A stretch of 47,202 nt of DNA from an uncultured Fibrobacterota bacterium (GTDB lineage Bacteria; Fibrobacterota; Fibrobacteria; Fibrobacterales; Fibrobacteraceae): positions 1-47,202 of the forward strand of contig CAIRAY010000140.1 in the NCBI GenBank assembly GCA_903876665.1. The letters are read 5' to 3'. The notes beneath the pieces were generated by a model. It saw only the letters and a list, made by a program, of their open reading frames with translations. It made no database searches and was not told the origin of the DNA. Below are positions 8,693-16,838 of the stretch, in pieces (within the stretch, counting starts at the first letter, position 1; each line of letters starts with the position of its first letter). The position numbers and the translations under genes are program-made.

Positions 8693-8815
8693 AATTCTTG
8701 ATTTTGCGTGATCTTCTTGGGCTTTTCATGAATATCGTGAATTTATTGCAATTTATTGCGAGTCCCCTTTCCCATTCCGGTGGATTTTAGCCCCACCGGG
8801 GGCTCTCTGCGGCTC

Positions 8816-9844
8816 TTACGCCGCCTTCGGACGCTGTCCACCCATTGAAGCGATGCGATCCATGTTATAGACAAGATTTGCTAATCCAATTCTCATTGAT
8901 GCCCTCGCTATTCCAATGCATCTAATCGTATCAGACTTAAATTGCTTCATGCGTCCAAATACATGTTCAACGCGAACTCGAGTTGATGACTTTATCGAAT
9001 TGCGCTTTAATTGTTTATCGCTGAGTTTTCCTGAGCGATTTCCTTTCTCATGAATCTTGCTTTTTAGTTCTGCATCTACGAGTAGTTTTTCATGTTCATT
9101 CGATCGATAAGCACTATCGCCATATACAGATTTATTTGAATTCTTTTTAAATGTTCCAGCCATTTCTGGAAATGCTTGACTATCGTGAACACTTGCTGGA
9201 GTCACTGTGTAACATCGAATAAGCTTACGTTTGGCATCAACGCACACATTGTTCTTATATCCAAAATGAGTTTCGTTGTTTTTCTTAGTCCACCGTGCAT
9301 CCGTGTCTTTTTGCCTGAGCTTTGCGTCACTCCAATCTTCTGGGATGCAGCCATTTTTTATCTGTTCATTTTCATCATGGCTGTTTCTTTGCTTTGGCGC
9401 ATCAACGAATGTTGCGTCCACAATTGATCCTTTCTTTGCGGAAAATCCTGCTTTATCCATTTCACTTGAAAATTTACGGAATATTCGTTTGACGCCTTCA
9501 TTACTAAGGCGCTCCTTAAATAACCAGATCGTTTTTTCATCAGGAATATCAGATTCGGCTTTAATGCCAAGAAAGCGCTTGAAAGTGTAGCGGTCAAGGA
9601 TCTGAAATTCTGTCTGAGCATCAGAAAGCCCATAAAGGCTTTGAAGAATAATCAATTTCAACATTAGAAGTACATCGTAAGGAGGTCGCCCAGCATTGGA
9701 CTTGCGATCTCTCTTTAGTCTGCGATCAAGAATGGGACGAAATAATGACCAGTCAATAACTTTGTCCAGTTTTTCCAAAGGGTCTTTATGCTTTGCGAGA
9801 GTTTCAAGATAATCGGAATGATCGAAAAGACTGATCTGACCCAT
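8816..9844 (-). CDS. IS5-family DDE transposase
   Basis: 342 aa, full length for the family. The N-terminal part (AGRPPYDVLLMLKLIILQSLYGL, residues 51-73, followed by a run reading LSDAQTEFQILDR) is typical of IS5-type transposases. The catalytic triad reads D143 (SIVDATFVDA), D243 (YGDSAYRS) and E293 (RVRVEHVFGRMK). It catalyses cut-and-paste transposition at the inverted repeats around it. The start is ATG 9844 with GAGG 8 nt upstream. No frameshift or internal stop is seen. Confidence 0.93.
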   Translation of the reverse strand: MGQISLFDHSDYLETLAKHKDPLEKLDKVIDWSLFRPILDRRLKRDRKSNAGRPPYDVLLMLKLIILQSLYGLSDAQTEFQILDRYTFKRFLGIKAESDIPDEKTIWLFKERLSNEGVKRIFRKFSSEMDKAGFSAKKGSIVDATFVDAPKQRNSHDENEQIKNGCIPEDWSDAKLRQKDTDARWTKKNNETHFGYKNNVCVDAKRKLIRCYTVTPASVHDSQAFPEMAGTFKKNSNKSVYGDSAYRSNEHEKLLVDAELKSKIHEKGNRSGKLSDKQLKRNSIKSSTRVRVEHVFGRMKQFKSDTIRCIGIARASMRIGLANLVYNMDRIASMGGQRPKAA

Positions 9845-9919
9845 AGAAATAGCCTCGTTTTATCGGTTCGAGGTAAATTTAGGTAATGTTGTGTGTAATC
9901 AAAGGCTTTTCAGGCAATA

Positions 9920-9932
9920 TTTAGAGGTGCCC
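9920..9932. repeat. Terminal inverted repeat, right end of IS5-family element
   Basis: TTTAGAGGTGCCC, the reverse complement of 8680-8692. AGGA follows immediately outside, consistent with a 4-bp target duplication. Confidence 0.85.
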
Positions 9933-9952
9933 AGGAGCCTAAAGGGCAACCA

Positions 9953-12199
9953 CTATTTCGCCAGCGGGGACCAAAGGGTAACCCGGTTGCGGCCATTCTT
10001 TTTGGAGGCATACATGGCTTGGTCCGCCATCTCGATCAAATCCTTTTTGACCGTTCCATCCAAGGGGAAGCAGGAGGCGCCGATCGAAACGGTTACCCGA
10101 AGAATCGTCCCTTCGATTTCAAGCTCGACCGCCTGAACCGCTGTGCGCACCCGCTCTGCGGCCTGAAAGAGCTGCGCCGGATCCGTATCGAGGATCACGG
10201 TAAATTCCTCGCCGCCATAGCGCGCCACAAAGTCGTTCGGCCGAATGGTGCGGGCGACCGCCGCAGCCACCAATTGCAGCACTTTGTCACCCACAGGATG
10301 CCCATAGGTGTCGTTAAACTTTTTGAAGTGATCGATGTCCATGAGAAGGACGGCGAAAGGACGGCGCTCCTTGGTGCATTTGGCGAGCACTTTGTCCAAG
10401 GTGTCCTGGAAATTGCGGTGATTGGGGATTTTGGTGAGTCCATCCAAAGTCGCCTGCTTTTCGAGCTTGGTAAAAAGCTGAGCGCGGGTAAGCGCGGAAG
10501 AAGCATTGGCCAAAATGGTCTGCAACAAAACGATTGTGCGCTTTTGGAAGGTTCCGGACTTATTGGTTTCCAAGCCGATTACAGCCGCAACATTCCCATG
10601 CTCATCCAACAAGGGAGCAATCATGACTTCGGAAGGCGAAAATTCCGGCTTTTCTTCCTTGCGGAAGCGGAAGCGGTTTTCCCGGATCACATCGGTTTCA
10701 AGATATTCAATTTTATTGATGAAGGCCATGCCGTATAGACAGAATGGATCATCGAGGTTGAACAGTTGCCCCTCTTCCACATCGCCCATATCCCCGGAAA
10801 CCTTGAGAATGCGACCTTGACCAGTCTCAGCACAAAAATCACAGACGATAAGCCGGTCTGCATCAAAAACGCGACGAAGGTTTTCAATCAGTACGCCAAT
10901 CACGCCACGGGTGTAGTTTTCGGCCGCAAGAAGTTTGGAAATCTGGTATACGACCTCGTTCTGGCTGGCGGTAGACTCCAGGAGTTTTCGCATTCTGGCA
11001 TTACTGATGAGTTTAGATGCAATCACCGAGAATCGGTTAATCAATTCCTTGTCCGAATCTTCAAAAGCCCGCAGAGCCTGGCTATCCACCACGAGAAGCC
11101 CCATGACCTTACGGGTCTCTTCATCGACAATGCGCGACACCAGCAGGGAATTGACTTCTTCAAGTTTGGAATAGTATTCCACTTTATCGCCATAGGCTTT
11201 TAAATTTCCGGTCATGAATCCGGTTGATTCCGTAATGGCCTTGCCCACCATGCCCGATCCTGGATACACCAGGACATTGTCCTTCATGAAATTGCTCTTG
11301 GTAAATTTGGCATTGATCACAAAAGTATGACCTTCGTCCAAGGAGAGCAGGCCTAGCGCCGAATTGGCCTTGAAATTCTTGCTCATGAAAAACACGATGG
11401 ACTCCAAAATCCCCCGCAAATCGGAATTTTGCTGGGCATTCTGAACCATGGCCGCATCCATTTGGGGAATCTGTACCGTTCCTGCAGTTCCGAAACTGGC
11501 CGTTGTGAGCGAAACAGGGGGGGGCTGAACCGGAGCGACAGGGGCAGCGGGTGATTGATCCAGTGAATCCGCTTTTTTATGCAAGGAACTGGAAGCCGGC
11601 AAACTGCGAAATGCCGTCGGGACGCGGGTGGTTTTGACGCGCGTCATCATCAGCGCCAGAACGGGCAACATCCAGACAATGGAGACATAATTCTGGAAAA
11701 AATGGGGCCAGTCAAAAATAACGGGATCAATTCCCCCCGGAATTTTAGGAACCGGGTTAATTTGCAGTTTGTAAATGTTGATCCACTGAAATGTTTCCGG
11801 AACCAGCGCCAGGATCGAAATTACCAAGGCCTTCCCCCAACGGGAACCCGAAGAACCCCACAAAACAGGGATCAAATAGAATACGATATTGCTCGGAGAG
11901 AGCAACAAACCCGAAATGGAGCTAAACAAAAAGGCCGACCCGGCGAAGGCCATCAGCCCGCCCATGCTGACTTTGCCTAAACGATTTCGCAACAGGAAAA
12001 GCGAAATCAGCCACAGAAAGGCAAACTGAACCACCACGCAGGCAACAACTAAGGGCATACCCTGGATCGGCAACGGAAGCGGGGAGAGCAGATAAATGGT
12101 TCCGCCCAGGGTGGCAAGCCCCCACAAAAGCACCCCGATGAGCAGCTTCAATTTGTCGATTGACCGAGGATCTGTTTTTTTTCCCATTCCAATTCCCAT
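9953..12199 (-). CDS. Membrane-anchored diguanylate cyclase, GAF-GAF-GGDEF
   Basis: 748 aa from ATG 12199 (GGAAG 6 nt upstream; a TTG at 12202 directly precedes it). Residues 1-200 hold about six membrane segments. Two GAF-like sensor regions follow (about 265-410 and 430-575), then a GGDEF domain (about 585-748). The active-site motif is RYGGEEF, and an intact product-inhibition I-site RxxD (RPND) lies five residues before GGEEF. The metal-binding LLMDIDHFKKFND is also present. It should therefore make cyclic di-GMP from two GTP and be feedback-inhibited. The membrane region differs from named MASE types I know. The gene ends 20 bp from the IS element. Confidence 0.9.
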   Translation of the reverse strand: MGIGMGKKTDPRSIDKLKLLIGVLLWGLATLGGTIYLLSPLPLPIQGMPLVVACVVVQFAFLWLISLFLLRNRLGKVSMGGLMAFAGSAFLFSSISGLLLSPSNIVFYLIPVLWGSSGSRWGKALVISILALVPETFQWINIYKLQINPVPKIPGGIDPVIFDWPHFFQNYVSIVWMLPVLALMMTRVKTTRVPTAFRSLPASSSLHKKADSLDQSPAAPVAPVQPPPVSLTTASFGTAGTVQIPQMDAAMVQNAQQNSDLRGILESIVFFMSKNFKANSALGLLSLDEGHTFVINAKFTKSNFMKDNVLVYPGSGMVGKAITESTGFMTGNLKAYGDKVEYYSKLEEVNSLLVSRIVDEETRKVMGLLVVDSQALRAFEDSDKELINRFSVIASKLISNARMRKLLESTASQNEVVYQISKLLAAENYTRGVIGVLIENLRRVFDADRLIVCDFCAETGQGRILKVSGDMGDVEEGQLFNLDDPFCLYGMAFINKIEYLETDVIRENRFRFRKEEKPEFSPSEVMIAPLLDEHGNVAAVIGLETNKSGTFQKRTIVLLQTILANASSALTRAQLFTKLEKQATLDGLTKIPNHRNFQDTLDKVLAKCTKERRPFAVLLMDIDHFKKFNDTYGHPVGDKVLQLVAAAVARTIRPNDFVARYGGEEFTVILDTDPAQLFQAAERVRTAVQAVELEIEGTILRVTVSIGASCFPLDGTVKKDLIEMADQAMYASKKNGRNRVTLWSPLAK

Positions 12200-12260
12200 C
12201 AAATTCTTCCGAATATTAATAAAAACATATATTTCTATACGGGTTCCACTTTAATTTTTT

Positions 12261-13316
12261 GTGCCCGAGCAGCCCTTGAATACTTCTCTTTTGTTCGCCG
12301 ACAAGTTCCAATATTGGTTTTTCCGGTTCCTGACCGAGCAAAGGATCCGGAGCTTTTTCGTGCGTCGGTCTGGGTCCGAAAGCGGGGCATTCCATTACGC
12401 ACAAAACCTGTCCAAAAACCCCCGCAGAGTCATTTTTGTCCCAACCGATCTTTCTTACCTTGCCGTCCACATGCCACTTCTTCATGAGCTGGCACAAAAA
12501 TCCGTTTCCAACAGTCTTATACTACTTTGCGAAGAAGATTTCCACCCTCTTTTTAAAGTTCTAGGCCTCGAGAAGCACTGCCTGTTCGTCCGTTTTTCGA
12601 CCATGCGCTTCGGTGATCCCGCTTTTCAGACCATCGAAAGCCAGCTTCGCTCCCACAAATCCGAAGTCAGCGTCATGCTCGACCCCAAGCCTTCCCTTCT
12701 GATGCTTTACCTAGCCCGGGCCTGTGGCTCCACCTACCGGGTGGGCGCGAATGTGGCCTCCGACTACCCCTTCCTGAACATCAGCTTCAGCAAAAGCCAG
12801 GGGGCGTCTCCGTACTCTTTCCGAACCTCCCTCGAAACGATCTTCCAAGTTACGCATGACGCCCACCCCCATCCCTTGGCCCACAATCCGGCCCAGCTCT
12901 CTTCGCGCAATGTCTTTTTGCTCAACCTGGAGCCCTCGGTAAGTGGCAAAGACTGGTATGCGGAGGAGCTCACCGGACTTTTGCAACGTCTCGATCCGCA
13001 TTTCCGCCTGCTGGCACTGGTCCCGGACCAAAAATTGCTGGACCGCTTTGCCCCGCTCCTGGACCGTCTGGCCATTCGCACGGCCCCCATCGCTTCATCC
13101 TACACCGCCTTTTTGGACCTGCTACGCCAGTACAAAGGCCTGGTCACCCTGAATTCAGCCCACGCCCAGCTGGCTATGAATGTTTCAAAAATTCCGACGC
13201 TCCTCATTTCCGAGCCGGAGCTCACCAACTGGATCCCCCAGGACTGCACAAGCGTTCATACGCTGGAACGGGGCAAAGCCCTTCCCGCCAATCCCTTCGC
13301 GTCCATCGCCGGCTAG
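12261..13316 (+). CDS. GT9/heptosyltransferase-like glycosyltransferase
   Basis: 351 aa. The N-terminal half has an alternating strand/helix pattern (RRVIFVPTDLSYLAVHMPLL) and the C-terminal half ends with LVTLNSAHAQLAMNVSKIPTLLI, which resembles the GT9 motif where a conserved Asp/Asn-Ser and His precede a hydrophobic strand. This is the ADP-heptose:LPS heptosyltransferase fold, but the sequence is divergent, and sugar donor and acceptor cannot be read. The start is GTG 12261 with no clear ribosome site; a TTG five codons later is possible. Transcribed divergently from the diguanylate cyclase. An envelope-polysaccharide role is inferred. Confidence 0.5.
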   Translation: MPEQPLNTSLLFADKFQYWFFRFLTEQRIRSFFVRRSGSESGAFHYAQNLSKNPRRVIFVPTDLSYLAVHMPLLHELAQKSVSNSLILLCEEDFHPLFKVLGLEKHCLFVRFSTMRFGDPAFQTIESQLRSHKSEVSVMLDPKPSLLMLYLARACGSTYRVGANVASDYPFLNISFSKSQGASPYSFRTSLETIFQVTHDAHPHPLAHNPAQLSSRNVFLLNLEPSVSGKDWYAEELTGLLQRLDPHFRLLALVPDQKLLDRFAPLLDRLAIRTAPIASSYTAFLDLLRQYKGLVTLNSAHAQLAMNVSKIPTLLISEPELTNWIPQDCTSVHTLERGKALPANPFASIAG

Positions 13317-13345
13317 AGGGTCACGTCAGTCTGGGGAATTCTCTT

Positions 13346-13497
13346 GGGAATGACCAGGTTAACTCCACCCAGGATTGTAATTCGCATTTTTCCCAGGAAT
13401 TCCGAGTTTGCCCACCTCCCAAAACCGGCTGTCAGCAGAATGTGGAGGTTACCAGCAGCTCAAAATGGATTGGAGGTGGAGTCAAACGAGTAATTCC
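13346..13497. repeat. Imperfect nested inverted repeat between 12261 and 13546 genes
   Basis: The left arm at 13346-13369 (GGGAAT...ACTCCACC) pairs with the right arm at 13474-13497, 19 of 24 positions matching by eye. A shorter inner pair lies at 13409-13420 (TGCCCACCTCCC) and 13441-13449 (TGTGGAGGT). It could be a decayed MITE or a structured 3' region of the glycosyltransferase mRNA. Confidence 0.5.
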
Positions 13498-13533
13498 CAT
13501 TCTCTTTATATTCCTTTTTGACAACGCTTTAGG

Positions 13534-13539
13534 TATATT
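13534..13539 (+). promoter_or_regulatory. Putative -10 element (TATATT) for the PHP gene
   Basis: TATATT lies 6 nt before ATG 13546, which puts a typical transcription start on or next to the ATG. There is no Shine-Dalgarno sequence. No good -35 is seen at 17 nt; the TTGACA at 13519-13524 is too close (about 10 nt). Confidence 0.4.
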
Positions 13540-13545
13540 CCCTTT

Positions 13546-14439
13546 ATGATCCAAGTTCAGCCAGATGCCCTGGTTCCGGGGCAACGCATTTTCCGGTCCT
13601 CAAAGATCGGAACGGCGGACTTGCATTCCCACACCTCCCTTTCGGATGGAATTCTCAGCGTCGAAGCCTTGATCCGCCTGGCGGCCCGCAAAGGAATTGG
13701 CTGCCTTGCGATTACGGATCACGACAATTTGGACTCCTGGATTCAAGGCCACAAACTTGCCGAGAGCCTAGGGATCGAACTCATCCCCGGAATTGAGCTG
13801 AGCTCCGTCCATCAGGGCAAAGACATCCACATTCTTGGCTACTTTTTTGACACCACCAATTTGGCCATGAACTTGGAACTTGAAGAACAAACCAAGCTCC
13901 GGCACACTCGTGTCAAAGCCATTATCAAAAAGCTGAATGCGCTCGGAATGGAACTCACCTACGAGAAGGTCCTCTCCTTCTGCAAGGGTCCCGTAATTGG
14001 CCGGCCACATATCGCCATGGCCATGGTGGCCGAAGAATATGTCTCCAATTTCGCCGAGGCCTTCCACAAATATTTGGCCGAAGACGCCCTCGCTTACGTC
14101 GAAAAAAAAGGCATCAGCCCCCAGCAGGCCATCCGCATGATCGAAAATGCCGGAGGCATCGCCGCCCTGGCGCACCCCATGAAAACCAATGCGGACCACA
14201 TTCTCGAGCCCCTGGTCGAGGCCGGTCTCAAAGGCATTGAAATTTACTGCCCGGGCCAAAAGGGTTCCGCTGGCCGCAAATACCGCGACTTCGCCCTCAA
14301 GCACAACCTGGTCGGCACGGGTGGTTCCGACTTCCACACCGAAGGCGCCGCCGTCGGTCTGGGCTCTCTCAAAATGCCCTACAGCGTCGTCGAAGCGCTC
14401 AAAGAACGCCGCGAAAAATCACACGCGGAATGGTTCTAA
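13546..14439 (+). CDS. PHP-domain phosphoesterase (RNase AM / YciV-like)
   Basis: 297 aa. Metal-binding PHP motifs are complete: DLHSH (25-29) with D34, TDHD (57-60), E84 (PGIELS), H95 (DIHILGY), H155 (GRPHIA), H210 (ALAHP) and D262/H264 (GSDFH). The layout fits the YciV/TrpH group, which hydrolyses 3',5'-nucleoside bisphosphates or trims RNA 5' ends, rather than a polymerase PHP domain. Substrate cannot be fixed from sequence. The stop is 3 bp from the stop of the convergent NlpC/P60-CapA gene, leaving no room for a separate terminator. Confidence 0.85.
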   Translation: MIQVQPDALVPGQRIFRSSKIGTADLHSHTSLSDGILSVEALIRLAARKGIGCLAITDHDNLDSWIQGHKLAESLGIELIPGIELSSVHQGKDIHILGYFFDTTNLAMNLELEEQTKLRHTRVKAIIKKLNALGMELTYEKVLSFCKGPVIGRPHIAMAMVAEEYVSNFAEAFHKYLAEDALAYVEKKGISPQQAIRMIENAGGIAALAHPMKTNADHILEPLVEAGLKGIEIYCPGQKGSAGRKYRDFALKHNLVGTGGSDFHTEGAAVGLGSLKMPYSVVEALKERREKSHAEWF

Positions 14440-14442
14440 ACT

Positions 14443-15915
14443 TCACTTTTTCTTGATTTCTCCATCCTTGTCGATGACGAGGGGAGCGTCGGGCACATCG
14501 GCCTGGGTCAAGGAAATGATTTCATGCAGAACGGCCTCGCTCGAATCCAAAACGGGACCGCCCTCGCCCAGCTGTTTGGTGGATACAATACTACCGGACT
14601 GGAATTCGCCTTTTTTGTTCAAAAACACCTTGATGATGGGCGCCAGACCCGCATTGCCCTTAAGATTGAAGCGCCCATAGGTGGCAAAATTTCCTAAGCT
14701 ATAGGCAATGAAGCGGCCCTTATAGAGATCGATGGCACGAGTCACATGGGGGCCATGGCCAAACACCACATCGGCACCCGCATCGATGACGGCACGGGCA
14801 AAGTGGTAGGGGTCGCCCCGGTTCTCTCCCAAAAAGATTTCGTCGCTTTTAGTGATGTGCGTACGTTTGGCGCCCTCGGCTCCACCATGGAAGGACACAA
14901 TCACAATGTCGCTCAGGGAGTCAAGATGCTTCACAATGCTTGCCGCATTTTTCAGATCATTGATATCCGAGGTGCCACTATTGGGTGAGAAAGCACAGAA
15001 GCCGTAGGTGATGCCGTTCTTTTTGAAAATCGTGTAAGGCTGCTCCAGAGGGCCTGCATACTCAATCCCAACCTCTTTCAAAATCCTCCAGGTACTTTGT
15101 TTGCCAGGAGGACCAAAATCACCCGCGTGATTGTTGGCCAAATTGACGACATCGAACCCATTCTCCTGGAAATAATTGGCGTAGTGGTCCGGGCTCTTGA
15201 ATACATAACAGTTCAGCGAGTCCTGGCACCTTTTGGCGGTGCCCGGGCCAGTCATGATCGCGCCTTCCATATTGCCGAAAGTGATATCGGCATTGGTGAG
15301 GATGTCTTTTACTGGAGTCAAAAGGTCTTTGCCATCATTGGGAGGCAAATAGCTTGCGGAGGGGAAATTAGTACCCAACATCATGTCACCGACTCCGATA
15401 ATGGATATTTTGGCCTCCTCCAGAGCAGGAAGCCGCCCTGCAAACAAAAAGCGATGCAGATAGTAATCGGAGGCTTGATAGTCTTCAATGAGGATGCCGC
15501 GCGAACAGCTGTGGAGCATGGAAATGGTACCCGCATTGATTCCGATCACTAGGCTTGCGTGCCCAACGTCCGGGCTATTGGAGTCGCTCCCTTTGAAAAA
15601 CAAAAAATCGCCTTTGCGAACATCGTTTAGACCAATTGGGTTGACTTGCTTCGCGATCAGCTCGGATGAACGGGCCAAGACATGGTTGAACTTGCCAAAA
15701 ACTTCACCCAGAAATCCACTACAGTCCATAGTGCGATTCGTGGGCCCCTTGGACTTGTACGCCTTACCCACGAAGGTTTTGCCGAACTCGATGATGGAAT
15801 CAACGACTTGCACCCGCGTCCCTAAAGCAGAGTCAATCGGACTGGCTTTTGGCGCAGTGACCGTGGCACAGCAAATGGCAATGAGGATTGCAAACAAATT
15901 CGCAGATCGATTCAT
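14443..15915 (-). CDS. NlpC/P60 peptidase - CapA metallophosphatase-like fusion
   Basis: 490 aa from ATG 15915 (AAAGGAG 7 nt upstream). The signal peptide is about 1-24. Residues 35-165 form an NlpC/P60 (C40) domain with the catalytic Cys in MDCSGFL (C65), His in VGHASLVIG (H119) and a third polar site near LHSCSRG (H135); this family cuts gamma-D-Glu-diamino-acid bonds in peptidoglycan. Residues 170-460 form a CapA/PgsA-type metallophosphoesterase domain with GVGDMMLG, GNMEG, NLANNHAGDFG, SFHGGAEG, GHGPHV and SLGNF. CapA proteins act in poly-gamma-glutamate capsule production. The combination in one secreted chain is unusual. It is last in a unit with the lipoprotein at 16012 and possibly mqnE. 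Confidence 0.85.
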   Translation of the reverse strand: MNRSANLFAILIAICCATVTAPKASPIDSALGTRVQVVDSIIEFGKTFVGKAYKSKGPTNRTMDCSGFLGEVFGKFNHVLARSSELIAKQVNPIGLNDVRKGDFLFFKGSDSNSPDVGHASLVIGINAGTISMLHSCSRGILIEDYQASDYYLHRFLFAGRLPALEEAKISIIGVGDMMLGTNFPSASYLPPNDGKDLLTPVKDILTNADITFGNMEGAIMTGPGTAKRCQDSLNCYVFKSPDHYANYFQENGFDVVNLANNHAGDFGPPGKQSTWRILKEVGIEYAGPLEQPYTIFKKNGITYGFCAFSPNSGTSDINDLKNAASIVKHLDSLSDIVIVSFHGGAEGAKRTHITKSDEIFLGENRGDPYHFARAVIDAGADVVFGHGPHVTRAIDLYKGRFIAYSLGNFATYGRFNLKGNAGLAPIIKVFLNKKGEFQSGSIVSTKQLGEGGPVLDSSEAVLHEIISLTQADVPDAPLVIDKDGEIKKK

Positions 15916-16011
15916 GTCATAACTCCTTTGGAAATTCGGCCAAACCAAAAACGGATAAAAATTACCCGCTTCGTTTTGGAAATAGTAACAAAAGAATCGA
16001 CGAGCGCTGGA

Positions 16012-16767
16012 TCAATCGCCTACTGGATATTTATCCGTTTTAAACCTTGGGGTGAGATTGGTGCAGGCCACATTCTTGGGAGCATCATAGCCCACCCCGT
16101 ATGCCGCTTCAGCAAAGTACATACGCCAAATCGTCCCGACCGGGCAAGCACCGATGGATTCTTTTAGAATTACACTGATATCGCCAGCATTCGAGGTAAT
16201 CCGCAAGATTTCATCTTGGTATTCATTGTCGGAAATTCGGTTGCCGGGAGGAGTGAATTTGATCGCTTGCCAGGAGGAAAATCCACCCATGTTGTCGTAA
16301 TTATTTTCTCCCGCTTGCTGATATTTTTTGAGGATGGACTCAATCTTGGGACCAACCTCTTTGAGGGCTTTGCCCTTGGCGAGAATCCTCTGTTCTTCGG
16401 CCTTGGCTTTTATGAAGTATTCGCCCGGGGTATCCTTGCTACGGAAAAGTTGCAGGGTATCAATTTTGAGAAGTTCTTTGGAAACAATTACGACAGTGAA
16501 TTCCTGTCCTTGTTGATTTGCAAATAGAATATTGCCATTATCCATTTTCCAGGTACAGGGATTCTGAGTCCCCATAACGCATTTGCCATCGGCTTCAAAA
16601 ATCAGGGCTGCGCTGGATTTGTCCTTGGATGTGTAAACGCCATAGAAGTCCTGTTCCGACTGGCATGACGTGATGACCAGGGTGCTGGTCAAGGTGGCAC
16701 AAAGCACCAAGGCTTTGCATGCGAAACCCCAGGATGCGCGAACGAGGTGTTTTTGATTGCTGCTCAT
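16012..16767 (-). CDS. Lipoprotein of unknown function
   Basis: 251 aa. It has a charged N terminus, hydrophobic core and lipobox VITSC (Cys about 35), so it is probably lipidated. The next region (about 40-115, FYGVYTSKDKSSAALIFEADG) reads like a small beta domain. A Lys/Glu-rich helix (about 118-150) follows, then a C-terminal part with three Cys. No family is recognised. AAAGGAG precedes the ATG by 6 nt, a strong ribosome site nearly identical to that of the downstream NlpC/P60-CapA gene, 96 bp away, which suggests joint expression. Confidence 0.7.
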   Translation of the reverse strand: MSSNQKHLVRASWGFACKALVLCATLTSTLVITSCQSEQDFYGVYTSKDKSSAALIFEADGKCVMGTQNPCTWKMDNGNILFANQQGQEFTVVIVSKELLKIDTLQLFRSKDTPGEYFIKAKAEEQRILAKGKALKEVGPKIESILKKYQQAGENNYDNMGGFSSWQAIKFTPPGNRISDNEYQDEILRITSNAGDISVILKESIGACPVGTIWRMYFAEAAYGVGYDAPKNVACTNLTPRFKTDKYPVGD

Positions 16768-16838
16768 GTGAATCTCCTTTGGCTATTTGCCGGTGAAACA
16801 GGAAATTATACAAAAAATCTCCACATTGCATCCATCCC

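Larger units (their letters stand above)
8680..9932 (-). mobile_element. IS5-family insertion sequence, apparently complete
   Basis: About 1253 bp bounded by inverted repeats GGGCACCTCTAAA (8680-8692) and its complement (9920-9932), with weaker similarity further inward. It is flanked by a possible 4-bp target duplication, AGGA at 8676-8679 and 9933-9936. It contains one transposase gene with all three catalytic acidic residues, so it may still be active. The element is visibly more AT-rich than its surroundings. It sits between the diguanylate cyclase stop (9953) and the CsgG-like 2 start (8612), two genes on the same strand. Confidence 0.9.

Noticed and set aside
10019..10738. 239-codon plus-strand ORF opposite the diguanylate cyclase
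   Set aside because: Antisense shadow of the GGDEF and GAF coding sequence, which has intact catalytic motifs on the minus strand.
13519..13524. TTGACA as -35 box for the PHP gene
   Set aside because: Only 10 nt separate it from TATATT, too short for a sigma70-type promoter.
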